A stretch of DNA of 42,178 nucleotides from Thermocrinis sp. (GTDB lineage Bacteria > Aquificota > Aquificia > Aquificales > Aquificaceae), in assembly GCA_009903855.1 (NCBI GenBank), contig WYEK01000085.1:1-42178 (forward strand), in the 5' to 3' direction. Positions 35,892-42,178 of this stretch are shown piece by piece (within the stretch, counting starts at the first letter, position 1; each line of letters begins with the position of its first letter). The notes under the pieces are model-generated. The model did no database searches. It saw only the letters and a program-made list of their open reading frames with translations, and was not told where the DNA came from. Made by a program: the position numbers and the translations under genes.

Positions 35892-36914
35892 TCATTGGGT
35901 GGGCACCTGGATAACTATAAACTCTGCCCTCCTGTTGGTTAGCCTGCCTATGGGCGTAGTGTTCTCTGCGATGTATTTTTCCTTTCCAAAGCCCACCACC
36001 TGTATCCTCTCAGGCTTTATGCCCTCCTTTACTAAAAAGTCTTTAACCGCCATAGCCCTCTTCAATGCAAGCTTTTGGTTGTAGACCTTGGTGCCTATAT
36101 CATCCGTGTAGCCTTCAATCCTTAGGTTTATGTTGGGATTTTCCTTCAGCACCTTTGCCACCTCTTTGAGTAGTGGTATGTATTCTCTCTTTATGTCCGC
36201 CTTATTAAAGTCAAAGTGTATCCTCGCACGCACCATAAGGGGTTCTTCCGCTTTTGCAGGTTCCTGCGGTTCTACTGGCTTTTGGACGACGGGCTCTTGA
36301 GGTTCTGCTTGGGCGACGGGAAGTTCTACTTTACCCGTATAACAAACCAAGGACTGTTTTTTTGCTACTTCCACCTTCTCTTTGGCAAGCAAATAGTTGG
36401 AAAGGAAACTATCGTACAAAGACTGCACAAGAGATGCCTTAGGTCTTTCTTTTGAAAGCTCATGGGCTAAACCTTCATAGTAGGCTTCTGCGTTAGCCAA
36501 CTCTTTGGGTGCACAATTGAAAGCCTTTTCTTCCCTTATTTTTTGCAAGTTAGCATAGATGGCTTTTAGGTCTATAGTAGGCTTTACTTCCTTAGAGGGC
36601 AGCTCAGGTTCCGAAAGCTTGTCTAACTCCGCCGAACCTTCTATAGATTTGGAGGCGGAGTTCATGCTCTTTATGGTAAAGATCTTTGAGCTAATTTCCT
36701 CCATTTCGCTGGCAAAGAGAACAGAAAGGTCTCTATAGGCCCTCGCCTTTTCAAAGTGGTATGGAGACTTTTCTCTTCCTCCCGCCTTATAAGCTACCTC
36801 TATCAACCTTTGGGATTCTGCAATACCTTCAGATACCCTAAAATCCATTTGCTGTGCAGAGGCACTGAACATTATTGCCACAGTAAGAACCTTTAAAATC
36901 GTAATATTTTTCAT
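35892..36914 (-). CDS. OmpA-family outer-membrane/periplasmic protein
   Basis: 340 residues: a signal peptide (ILKVLTVAIMFSASAQ), a helical region of ~200 residues (YKAGGREKSPYHFEKARAYRDLS resembles helical repeat proteins), a Pro/Glu-rich linker (EPQEPVVQKPVEPQEPAKAEEP), and a C-terminal OmpA peptidoglycan-binding domain. The latter has IHFDFNKADIKREYIPLL, GYTDDIGTKVYNQKLALKRA and GRLTNRRAEF. No Cys follows the signal peptide, so it is not a lipoprotein. It probably anchors an envelope layer to peptidoglycan. AGGAGGAGGAAG precedes the ATG, with TATAAT at 36941-36946. Confidence 0.85.
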   Translation of the reverse strand: MKNITILKVLTVAIMFSASAQQMDFRVSEGIAESQRLIEVAYKAGGREKSPYHFEKARAYRDLSVLFASEMEEISSKIFTIKSMNSASKSIEGSAELDKLSEPELPSKEVKPTIDLKAIYANLQKIREEKAFNCAPKELANAEAYYEGLAHELSKERPKASLVQSLYDSFLSNYLLAKEKVEVAKKQSLVCYTGKVELPVAQAEPQEPVVQKPVEPQEPAKAEEPLMVRARIHFDFNKADIKREYIPLLKEVAKVLKENPNINLRIEGYTDDIGTKVYNQKLALKRAMAVKDFLVKEGIKPERIQVVGFGKEKYIAENTTPIGRLTNRRAEFIVIQVPTQ

Positions 36915-36940
36915 CTTCCTCCTCCTTATTTTAAGTAGCT

Positions 36941-36974
36941 ATTATAAATCCTCCTATTAAAATATTACTCGCTC
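36941..36974. promoter_or_regulatory. Divergent promoter region ompA-like / secD
   Basis: TATAAT on the minus strand (36941-36946) for the OmpA gene and TAAAAT on the plus strand (36958-36963) for secD, 11 nt before its ATG. secD has no Shine-Dalgarno in that short leader. Confidence 0.4.
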
Positions 36975-38459
36975 ATGAAAAACTTTTACGCAAATCTTTT
37001 CGCCTTTTTGTTGCTGTGGGTAGCCTCTGTGGGAATTGTCTTTTACAAACCTGTAAATCTTGGGTTGGACCTAAGGGGTGGTGTATCTATACTGCTACAG
37101 CCAGACCTTTCTTATGCCTTGGAACAGGAATATCAAAGGCTGAGTAAGGATCTATACGATAAACTGAGGGAGGAGAGCGTTCCCGTGCTTGATGTTTTGG
37201 CAAGTAAAGAGGGTATAAAGGTAGAGCTTTTGGAGGACGCTAACATAGAGCAGGTTATCCAAAAGCACTTCCCACGCCTTGAGATAAAGGAGAGGGGCAA
37301 AGGTTATGTCTTGCTTGCCCTAAAGGAGCAGGAGGTATCTGCCCTAAGGGAAGGAATCATGAGCCAAACCATTGAAGTGCTGAGGAAAAGAATAGATGAA
37401 CTGGGAGTGGTTCAACCGGTTATTACCAAGGTGGGGCAGGATAGGGTTCTGGTGGAACTACCGGGTATTTTGGATTTGGAGAGGGCGAAGTCTGTTATAG
37501 GAAAAACCGCCCTCTTGGAGCTAAAGCTGGTAGTTGATGTGGGCAGTAAAGAAGACCTTGAAAAAAAACTAACACCAGATTTGGAGCTACTTCCTTCAAG
37601 GGACAATACCCAGTGGTTTTTGGTGGAAAAGACAGCGGTTATAACGGGGGCGGACCTAAAGACCGCCTACACCTCTCAGGATGAGTTTGGAAGACCTGCG
37701 GTTAGCTTTGAGCTAACAGACGAAACCGCAAAGAGGTTTGGAGAAGTTACAGAAAAAAACATAGGCAGAGCCCTTGCCATAGTGTTGGATAAAAGGGTAA
37801 TTTCCGCACCGGTTATAAGAAGCAGAATAACCAGCATGGGGCAGATAACTGGGCAATTTACCTTGGACGACGCAAAGGAGCTTGCCATTGTGCTTAGGGC
37901 TGGTGCCCTTCCCACAAAGGTTGATTTCTTGCAGGAGAGTGTTATAGGGCCAAGCCTTGGTAGGGATGCTATAGAGCAAGGGATAAAGGCTGGTGTTTTG
38001 GGCTTTGTACTCTTAGCCCTTTTGCTTTTATTCAGATACAAGACTGCGGGCTTAACCGCCAACCTTTCTATAATCCTCAACGCCCTTATGCTATGGGCTG
38101 GCATGGTTCTTTTGGGTGCAACCTTAACATTGCCCGGCATTGCGGGGATAATACTGAACATGGGAATAGCGGTAGATTCCAACGTGCTGATCTTTGAAAG
38201 GGTAAAGGAAGAGCTAAGGCTTGGAAACAGCATAAGAAAGGCAATAGAGCTTGGCTACAGGAGAACTTTGAGCGCAGTCTTTGATACCCACATAACACTT
38301 TTGGTTGCAGCGCTAATACTCTTTCAGTTTGGCAGTGGTCCAGTAAAGGGCTTTGCCACCACCTTAACCCTTGGAACCATAGCTTCTTTTCTGTCAAACG
38401 TGTATTTTGCCAAGTTTCTTCTTGAACTCCTATACAAACTAAAAGCTTTCAGAATATGA
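36975..38459 (+). CDS. secD: Protein-export membrane protein SecD
   Basis: 494 residues with an N-terminal membrane helix (FYANLFAFLLLWVASVGIVFY), the D1 motif GLDLRGGVSILL, the P1 domain, and five more helices with LRAGALPTKVDF, GIAVDSNVLIFERVKEEL and a GFATTLTLG terminal helix. With SecF it uses the proton or sodium gradient to pull proteins through SecYEG. The usual next gene, secF, is absent; the next gene is a TrkA-type channel 7 nt on. Confidence 0.97.
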   Translation: MKNFYANLFAFLLLWVASVGIVFYKPVNLGLDLRGGVSILLQPDLSYALEQEYQRLSKDLYDKLREESVPVLDVLASKEGIKVELLEDANIEQVIQKHFPRLEIKERGKGYVLLALKEQEVSALREGIMSQTIEVLRKRIDELGVVQPVITKVGQDRVLVELPGILDLERAKSVIGKTALLELKLVVDVGSKEDLEKKLTPDLELLPSRDNTQWFLVEKTAVITGADLKTAYTSQDEFGRPAVSFELTDETAKRFGEVTEKNIGRALAIVLDKRVISAPVIRSRITSMGQITGQFTLDDAKELAIVLRAGALPTKVDFLQESVIGPSLGRDAIEQGIKAGVLGFVLLALLLLFRYKTAGLTANLSIILNALMLWAGMVLLGATLTLPGIAGIILNMGIAVDSNVLIFERVKEELRLGNSIRKAIELGYRRTLSAVFDTHITLLVAALILFQFGSGPVKGFATTLTLGTIASFLSNVYFAKFLLELLYKLKAFRI

Positions 38460-38466
38460 AAATAGT

Positions 38467-39465
38467 ATGAGTTCTACCCAAAGAAAAATAATACTTGGTC
38501 TGCTCTTTCTCTCAATCTTAGTCTTTGGCGGAACTGCCGGCTACATGATCATAGAGGGTGCTTCTTTCCTCGATGCCCTATTTATGACGGTTATTACCCT
38601 GACAACCATAGGTTACAGTGAGCACGTTCCTCTTTCTAAAACTGGCATGGTTTTTACAATGATACTTGCAATAAGCGGTGTGGGCTTTTTCTTTTACATC
38701 TTTTCCATAATTGGAGATATAATTGCAACATCCACATTGGAGATCTTTTCGGGAAAGAGGATGGAAGGACAGATAGCCAAGTTAAAAGACCATTGTATTC
38801 TGTGTGGTTTTGGAAGGGTTGGCAAGCATGTTTATGAATTTCTGAGCCCTGAACTACCGGTGGTGGTTATAGAAAAGGACCCTGAAAAAATAGAAGAACT
38901 CCAGAGCAAGAATATTCTGCATATCCAAGGGGACGCCACCTTAGAAGAAACCCTCCTTAAAGCGGGCATAGAAAGGGCTAAATACCTTGTGGCTACCCTT
39001 GGAGAGGATGCCCTCAACCTTTATGTGGTTATAACCGCCAGAAGCCTAAATCCTGATATATACATAGTAAGCAGGGCGAACGAGCATGGTGTGGAGAAAA
39101 AGCTTTATCAGGTTGGCGCAAACAGGGTTTTCTCCATCTATCATACGGGCGCGCGAAAGATCGCCCTTTCTGTCTTAAAACCAAACGTGGTAGATTTCAT
39201 AGATGTGGCCTATCCGGAAGTACTCTCGGACTTGGAAATAGAGGAGGTTAAGGTTTCAGAAACGTCCAGCTTGGTAGGAAAAACCATAGAGCAAAGTCAG
39301 ATAAGACCAAAGTTGAACGTGGTAATTCTTGCCATAAGGAGAAAAACGGGAGAGATGCTGTTCAACCCAGGACCCTCTACCCTAATTCAGGATGGGGACA
39401 TACTGATCGTGTTTGGTGAAAGGAGAAAACTGGACCTGTTAAGCGACGTTGCGGGTGGTAAGTAA
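38467..39465 (+). CDS. Two-TM ion channel with TrkA-N and TrkA-C domains
   Basis: 332 residues. Two membrane helices (IILGLLFLSILVFGGTAGYMI and AISGVGFFFYIFSIIGDII) flank a pore with TLTTIGYSEHVPLS. A TrkA-N NAD-binding RCK domain follows (CILCGFGRVGKHVYEFL, VVIEKDPEKIEEL, IQGDATLEETLLKAGI), then TrkA-C (EVKVSETSSLVGKTIEQSQ). The layout is that of MthK-type potassium channels, but the filter reads TIGYSE rather than TVGYGD. Regulation by ligand at the RCK ring is expected from the family. Confidence 0.88.
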   Translation: MSSTQRKIILGLLFLSILVFGGTAGYMIIEGASFLDALFMTVITLTTIGYSEHVPLSKTGMVFTMILAISGVGFFFYIFSIIGDIIATSTLEIFSGKRMEGQIAKLKDHCILCGFGRVGKHVYEFLSPELPVVVIEKDPEKIEELQSKNILHIQGDATLEETLLKAGIERAKYLVATLGEDALNLYVVITARSLNPDIYIVSRANEHGVEKKLYQVGANRVFSIYHTGARKIALSVLKPNVVDFIDVAYPEVLSDLEIEEVKVSETSSLVGKTIEQSQIRPKLNVVILAIRRKTGEMLFNPGPSTLIQDGDILIVFGERRKLDLLSDVAGGK

Positions 39466-39477
39466 AGGCAAAGACTG

Positions 39478-39496
39478 TTCTAAAAATACAAACCCA
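39478..39496 (+). repeat. Proposed left end of the tnpB element
   Basis: TTCTAAAAATACAAACCCA resembles the left motifs of the short copies C (TTTAAAATACAGACCA) and D (TTCTAAAATACACCCA). It lies just outside the tnpB promoter. Confidence 0.4.
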
Positions 39497-39525
39497 TTGA
39501 CACAGAAAGGTATTTCCTCTAAAAT
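39497..39525 (+). promoter_or_regulatory. tnpB promoter
   Basis: A perfect -35 TTGACA (39497-39502), 17-nt spacer and TAAAAT (39520-39525). Transcription would start at about 39532, so the ATG at 39535 would have a leader of only ~3 nt and no Shine-Dalgarno. Confidence 0.7.
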
Positions 39526-39534
39526 CTAAGCTTG

Positions 39535-41103
39535 ATGTTTGTTAGCCTACAGTTTAAGCTTGAACTAAGAAAGGAAGACAAAGAAAAACTCATAAAGCTT
39601 ATGCGTAAGCAATCCTCCGCCATTCGTGTAGCATACAATATGCTAAAGGAGTTGGAAAAAGAAAAAACAAAAAACCCACATGCCCAAATATACCAAAGAC
39701 TAAGACAGTTATTCCCTGACCTGCCAACAAAATACATTGACTCAGCTATTTACAAAGCTAAACAATATCCCACAAACAAAACAGTTGTGTTTGGAGGCAA
39801 AAGACTTTTTGAAAAGCTTTGCAAAAATCATCTTTCAGGAAAGGCGAGAGAAAAACTTAAAAAGCAGTGGAGAGAACTAAGACAAGGAACTCTTATAAGC
39901 ATCGGGTCAAAGGCAGACAAAGGAAACAGACTAATGAGATTTGAAGACCTAAACGGACAGCTACACCTTAGGATTACCACAGGAAACAGAGAATTTATCT
40001 ACGCCAAAGTGTTAAGAGAACCAAGCAACAGCAAAGACAAGTGGCTCACCTTTATGACTATGCTTTTAGAAAGCTGGAAAACTCAAAGCTATTTCCCTTA
40101 TACAGTGGAATTAAAGCTAAGGAATGGAGAGGTTTATGGAAGCGTATCCTTTGAAATCCCAACGCCTGAAGTTAGATACACAAAAGAAAACGGAGTAATA
40201 GCCATAGATACAAACGCATCACCCATCCACTTAGCCATGGCGGAAGTCTCAAAAACTGGAGAACTACTAAGCTATCAGACTATTAGCCTACACCACCTTT
40301 TAGGACTTTCTCAAAACAGCAAAGACTACCAAGAGTGGATATTAGCACATCAGATAGTGAATTTGGCTGTTGAGAAAGGTAAAGCGATAGCCATAGAGAA
40401 CCTAAAGAAACTCAAAAAAGGAATGCGTGGGGATGGGAAAGCTAAGCTAAGAAAAAGACTTCACAACTGGAATGCCAAAAAGTTTTTGCAAAAGCTAAAG
40501 AGGGTTGCAATGTTAAAGGGAGTGGAATTAGTAGAAGTCAATCCTGCTTACACATCAATTATAGGCATGCTAAAGTATGCACCACAGTTGAACATAGACA
40601 AGGACATAGCGGGTGCTTATGCGATAGGAAGGAGTGCTTTAGGATTTAAAGAGGACATGCCTGAGAATTACGAGAAGCTTCTGAAGGACAAAGCATATCT
40701 AGAGTTTGCACTGAAAAGGTATGAAGAGAGAGAAAAAGAACTTAGAGAACTTATAGAGAAGGAAACTAACGAGTATAAGAGAAATGCCTTAGAAAGCAAA
40801 CTAAGGAGTGTAGAGGATGCGAGGAAACTTTTAGCTAATCTCATACAAAGCCTTCAGAGTGAGCCAAGCGGATGTGAGGGAGCCGATGGAAGGAATCCCG
40901 AGCGGGGAAGGGTAGCAAAAACTACCCTTCAAAGTGCTTGGCAAGTTCTGAAGGTAGCCCTCCTCTTCCCTATCCTTGGAAGGGTCTTACCAAGAGACCT
41001 TTCTCCTCTGAAGCCCGTGTTGGTGGAAGGGGTGTGGAATAGGGTGAGGAGTAGGTTAGTTCCCTTAGAGGCTGGGGGGACGGTCCTGATGAAGGATTTT
41101 TAA
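39535..41103 (+). CDS. tnpB: TnpB-related protein of an IS200/IS605-like element
   Basis: 522 residues from the ATG (a TTG at 39532 is also in frame). TnpB proteins are RNA-guided DNA nucleases and the forerunners of Cas12. RuvC-like parts: first Asp in VIAIDTNASPIHLAMAEV, Glu in KAIAIENLKKLKKG, and last Asp in NIDKDIAGAYAIGRSALGF. Between, NPAYTSIIGMLKYA replaces the CxxC zinc-ribbon, so this is the zinc-free TnpB-related branch. A charged coiled stretch (~400-435) leads to a tail with RDLSPLKPVLVEGVWNRVRS, which probably overlaps a structured RNA. No tnpA is present, so it depends on another transposase or no longer moves. Confidence 0.88.
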   Translation: MFVSLQFKLELRKEDKEKLIKLMRKQSSAIRVAYNMLKELEKEKTKNPHAQIYQRLRQLFPDLPTKYIDSAIYKAKQYPTNKTVVFGGKRLFEKLCKNHLSGKAREKLKKQWRELRQGTLISIGSKADKGNRLMRFEDLNGQLHLRITTGNREFIYAKVLREPSNSKDKWLTFMTMLLESWKTQSYFPYTVELKLRNGEVYGSVSFEIPTPEVRYTKENGVIAIDTNASPIHLAMAEVSKTGELLSYQTISLHHLLGLSQNSKDYQEWILAHQIVNLAVEKGKAIAIENLKKLKKGMRGDGKAKLRKRLHNWNAKKFLQKLKRVAMLKGVELVEVNPAYTSIIGMLKYAPQLNIDKDIAGAYAIGRSALGFKEDMPENYEKLLKDKAYLEFALKRYEEREKELRELIEKETNEYKRNALESKLRSVEDARKLLANLIQSLQSEPSGCEGADGRNPERGRVAKTTLQSAWQVLKVALLFPILGRVLPRDLSPLKPVLVEGVWNRVRSRLVPLEAGGTVLMKDF

Positions 41104-41120
41104 AATAGCCTCAGTTAGCT
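41060..41120 (+). repeat. Proposed right end of the tnpB element / 3' end of its guide RNA
   Basis: GGTCCTGATGAAGGATTTTT followed by AAAATAGCCTCAG, spanning the tnpB stop. It forms a TCCT-GATGA-AGGA hairpin. In TnpB elements the guide RNA (reRNA/omegaRNA) covers the 3' end of the gene and runs past the right end into the flank, so the guide here would begin just after the TCAG. The exact boundary cannot be fixed. Confidence 0.5.
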
Positions 41121-41143
41121 ATGTAGGGATTAAAATTAACTCT

Positions 41144-42001
41144 GTGCTGGAGTTAAGAGAAAGGGACAAACTTGAAAGCCTGTTTTTGGAAGTTTTGGAG
41201 GATCAAAGCAAAAGGGAACTACTGCTTTATTTACTTTGCTATATTCAGCTTGTAAAAAAAGAGGGGAATTTTTCAATTGGCTTGGATCAGTTCTTGGGCT
41301 GTGCTTACAGGAGCTTCAGGGCAAGTAGAAGCCAGTGGAAGGATGTTTTGGTGGAGCTAAACCTACTTAAGATCACCGACATATACGGGAATGTGTACGT
41401 AGGGAAGGATATTTACAAGCTACAGGAGGACAACCTGCTCTTTGTGAGCCTGTATGAGCAATATTTAGAGGATTTCTACGGCTTTTCAAACAGGGTAGTT
41501 AAGTATTGGAGTATAGCCCACAAGCTTAGCTACAGTAAGCTATGGAACTCTCAAGACGCCATCCATCTGGGTGTTTATATCTTCAACGAGGAGCTTTATG
41601 AGGAGTACATGCACTACTCGGAGTTGCAGAAAGAAAGGTTCAGAAAGGATGCAATCTTTTTTGAGGTTCTTGAAAAGGCGGTTAAAGGAACAACCATCCA
41701 AGATTGTGCCAAATGTTGGTGGGAAGCCTTAGAGCTAACAAAGAAGCTTCCCGATGTGTATTATGGCGTTGATGTGGAAAAGCTCAGGAAGAGCTTGGAG
41801 AACAACTGGAGAAGGTGTCAAAAGGGAAAAAAGGTGGAAAAGGTCAAAGTGGAGTTTGTAAAACAAACAAAGGGAAAAGGTCTTTGGAGGTATTTAAAGG
41901 ACACTATAACAAGGCTTTACAGACGCTTAGTGCGCAAGGGACCTTGGAACATAACCCTAAAAGAAGAGTGTTTAAGGGAACGCCCGAGATTGAATGTTTA
42001 A
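41144..42001 (+). CDS. Unrecognised protein, coupled to an HD-family gene
   Basis: 285 residues from a GTG; no in-frame ATG lies near and no ribosome binding site is seen. TAAAAT at 41131-41136 ends 7 nt before, so the mRNA may be leaderless. The first ~110 residues look like a helical, possibly winged DNA-binding-like domain ([53 protein letters not shown]), but this is weak. The C-terminus is very basic ([31 protein letters not shown]). One CAKCWW pair is present. It starts 40 nt after tnpB and overlaps the HD gene by 8 nt. Confidence 0.6.
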   Translation: MLELRERDKLESLFLEVLEDQSKRELLLYLLCYIQLVKKEGNFSIGLDQFLGCAYRSFRASRSQWKDVLVELNLLKITDIYGNVYVGKDIYKLQEDNLLFVSLYEQYLEDFYGFSNRVVKYWSIAHKLSYSKLWNSQDAIHLGVYIFNEELYEEYMHYSELQKERFRKDAIFFEVLEKAVKGTTIQDCAKCWWEALELTKKLPDVYYGVDVEKLRKSLENNWRRCQKGKKVEKVKVEFVKQTKGKGLWRYLKDTITRLYRRLVRKGPWNITLKEECLRERPRLNV

Positions 42002-42178
42002 GGACATCTCTGACCCGATCTATCAGTTCATAAGGCTCTATCCCAAAGAGCTAAAGATAATTGATAGCTTTGTCTTTCAGAGGCTAAGGTATGTAAAGCA
42101 GTTGGGAGTTGCGCACATGGTTTTTCCCTCCGCCCAGCATACTCGCTTTGAACACTCCCTTGGGGTTATGAACTTGGC
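41994..42178 (+). CDS. HD-domain (dNTPase/SAMHD1-like) phosphohydrolase, start only
   Basis: 61 codons to the window edge: [20 protein letters not shown], then [16 protein letters not shown], and [18 protein letters not shown]. This is the N-terminal signature of the HD superfamily branch that includes dNTP triphosphohydrolases and SAMHD1 (RLRxIxQLG...[10 protein letters not shown]). The metal-binding HD motif lies beyond the window. It overlaps the 285-residue gene by 8 nt, so the two are translationally coupled. Confidence 0.85.
   Translation, partial: MFKDISDPIYQFIRLYPKELKIIDSFVFQRLRYVKQLGVAHMVFPSAQHTRFEHSLGVMNL

Noticed and set aside
37676-38233. 185-residue minus-strand ORF
   Set aside because: Antisense shadow of secD.
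41082-41101. Hammerhead ribozyme, suggested by CTGATGA at the tnpB 3' end
   Set aside because: The GAAA part and the three-helix layout are missing, and the other copies do not keep CTGATGA.

Overview
The window reads as chromosomal DNA of a thermophilic bacterium, most likely an Aquificales member of the Hydrogenobacter/Thermocrinis type. This is inferred from protein character (Lys/Glu-rich, compact), zinc-type S14, L24 and L36, a Cys4 adenylate kinase, very tight gene packing with 1-14 nt overlaps, and a TnpB-related protein of a kind common in thermophiles. No 16S rRNA is present, so the genus is not fixed.

Layout. (1) 1-1203, minus: the 5' end of lysS and a ParB-like domain gene. (2) 1273-3016, plus: rlmN and lepB. 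(3) 16261 down to 3006, minus: a long spc/alpha ribosomal operon with its own sigma-70-type promoter, running rplN-rplX-rplE-rpsN-rpsH-rplF-rplR-rpsE-rpmD-rplO-secY-adk-map-infA-rpmJ-rpsM-rpsK-rpsD-rpoA-rplQ-yggT-tlyA. It ends in three odd genes: a dead phosphohexomutase domain I, a small helical protein, and a degenerate receiver/PATAN/diiron-fold protein. (4) 19094 down to 16338, minus: a dnaK-hslO (Hsp70-Hsp33) chaperone pair. (5) About 19160-23700: an accessory island with a two-TM protein, a tandem DUF29 pair with a mosaic duplication, an unrecognised two-gene operon (one member NYN/PIN-like), and two unrelated gamma-glutamylcyclotransferase-fold proteins. (6) 23740-28882: a secreted di-heme cytochrome with a DUF1461 membrane protein (plus), facing an SDR plus membrane GGDEF/EAL sensor operon (minus). 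(7) 28905-35887, plus: guaB, rpsO, pnp, tRNA-Thr, dut, a cation/proton antiporter and gltX. (8) 36914 to 35892, minus: an OmpA-family lipoprotein or periplasmic protein; 36975-39465, plus: secD and a two-TM TrkA-type channel. (9) About 39478-41120: a single-gene IS200/IS605-like tnpB element, then an unrecognised gene coupled to the start of an HD-family phosphohydrolase.

The most interesting signal is a family of short sequences at four places (19160-19220, 20834-20857, 23120-23166, and the ends of the tnpB element). They share a small hairpin whose stem changes in a compensatory way, then a T-rich stretch, then (in three of them) AGCCTCA. Three also share a left-hand TAAAATACA-type motif. 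I read them as IS200/IS605-type ends and miniature derivatives. Two lie as direct repeats around most of the accessory island. Other points: a pnp stop codon lying inside tRNA-Thr, several genes with a -10 box placed so that the mRNA would be leaderless, and convergent genes that overlap tail to tail. No CRISPR array was seen. All functions are from reading sequence and motifs; no database search was run.
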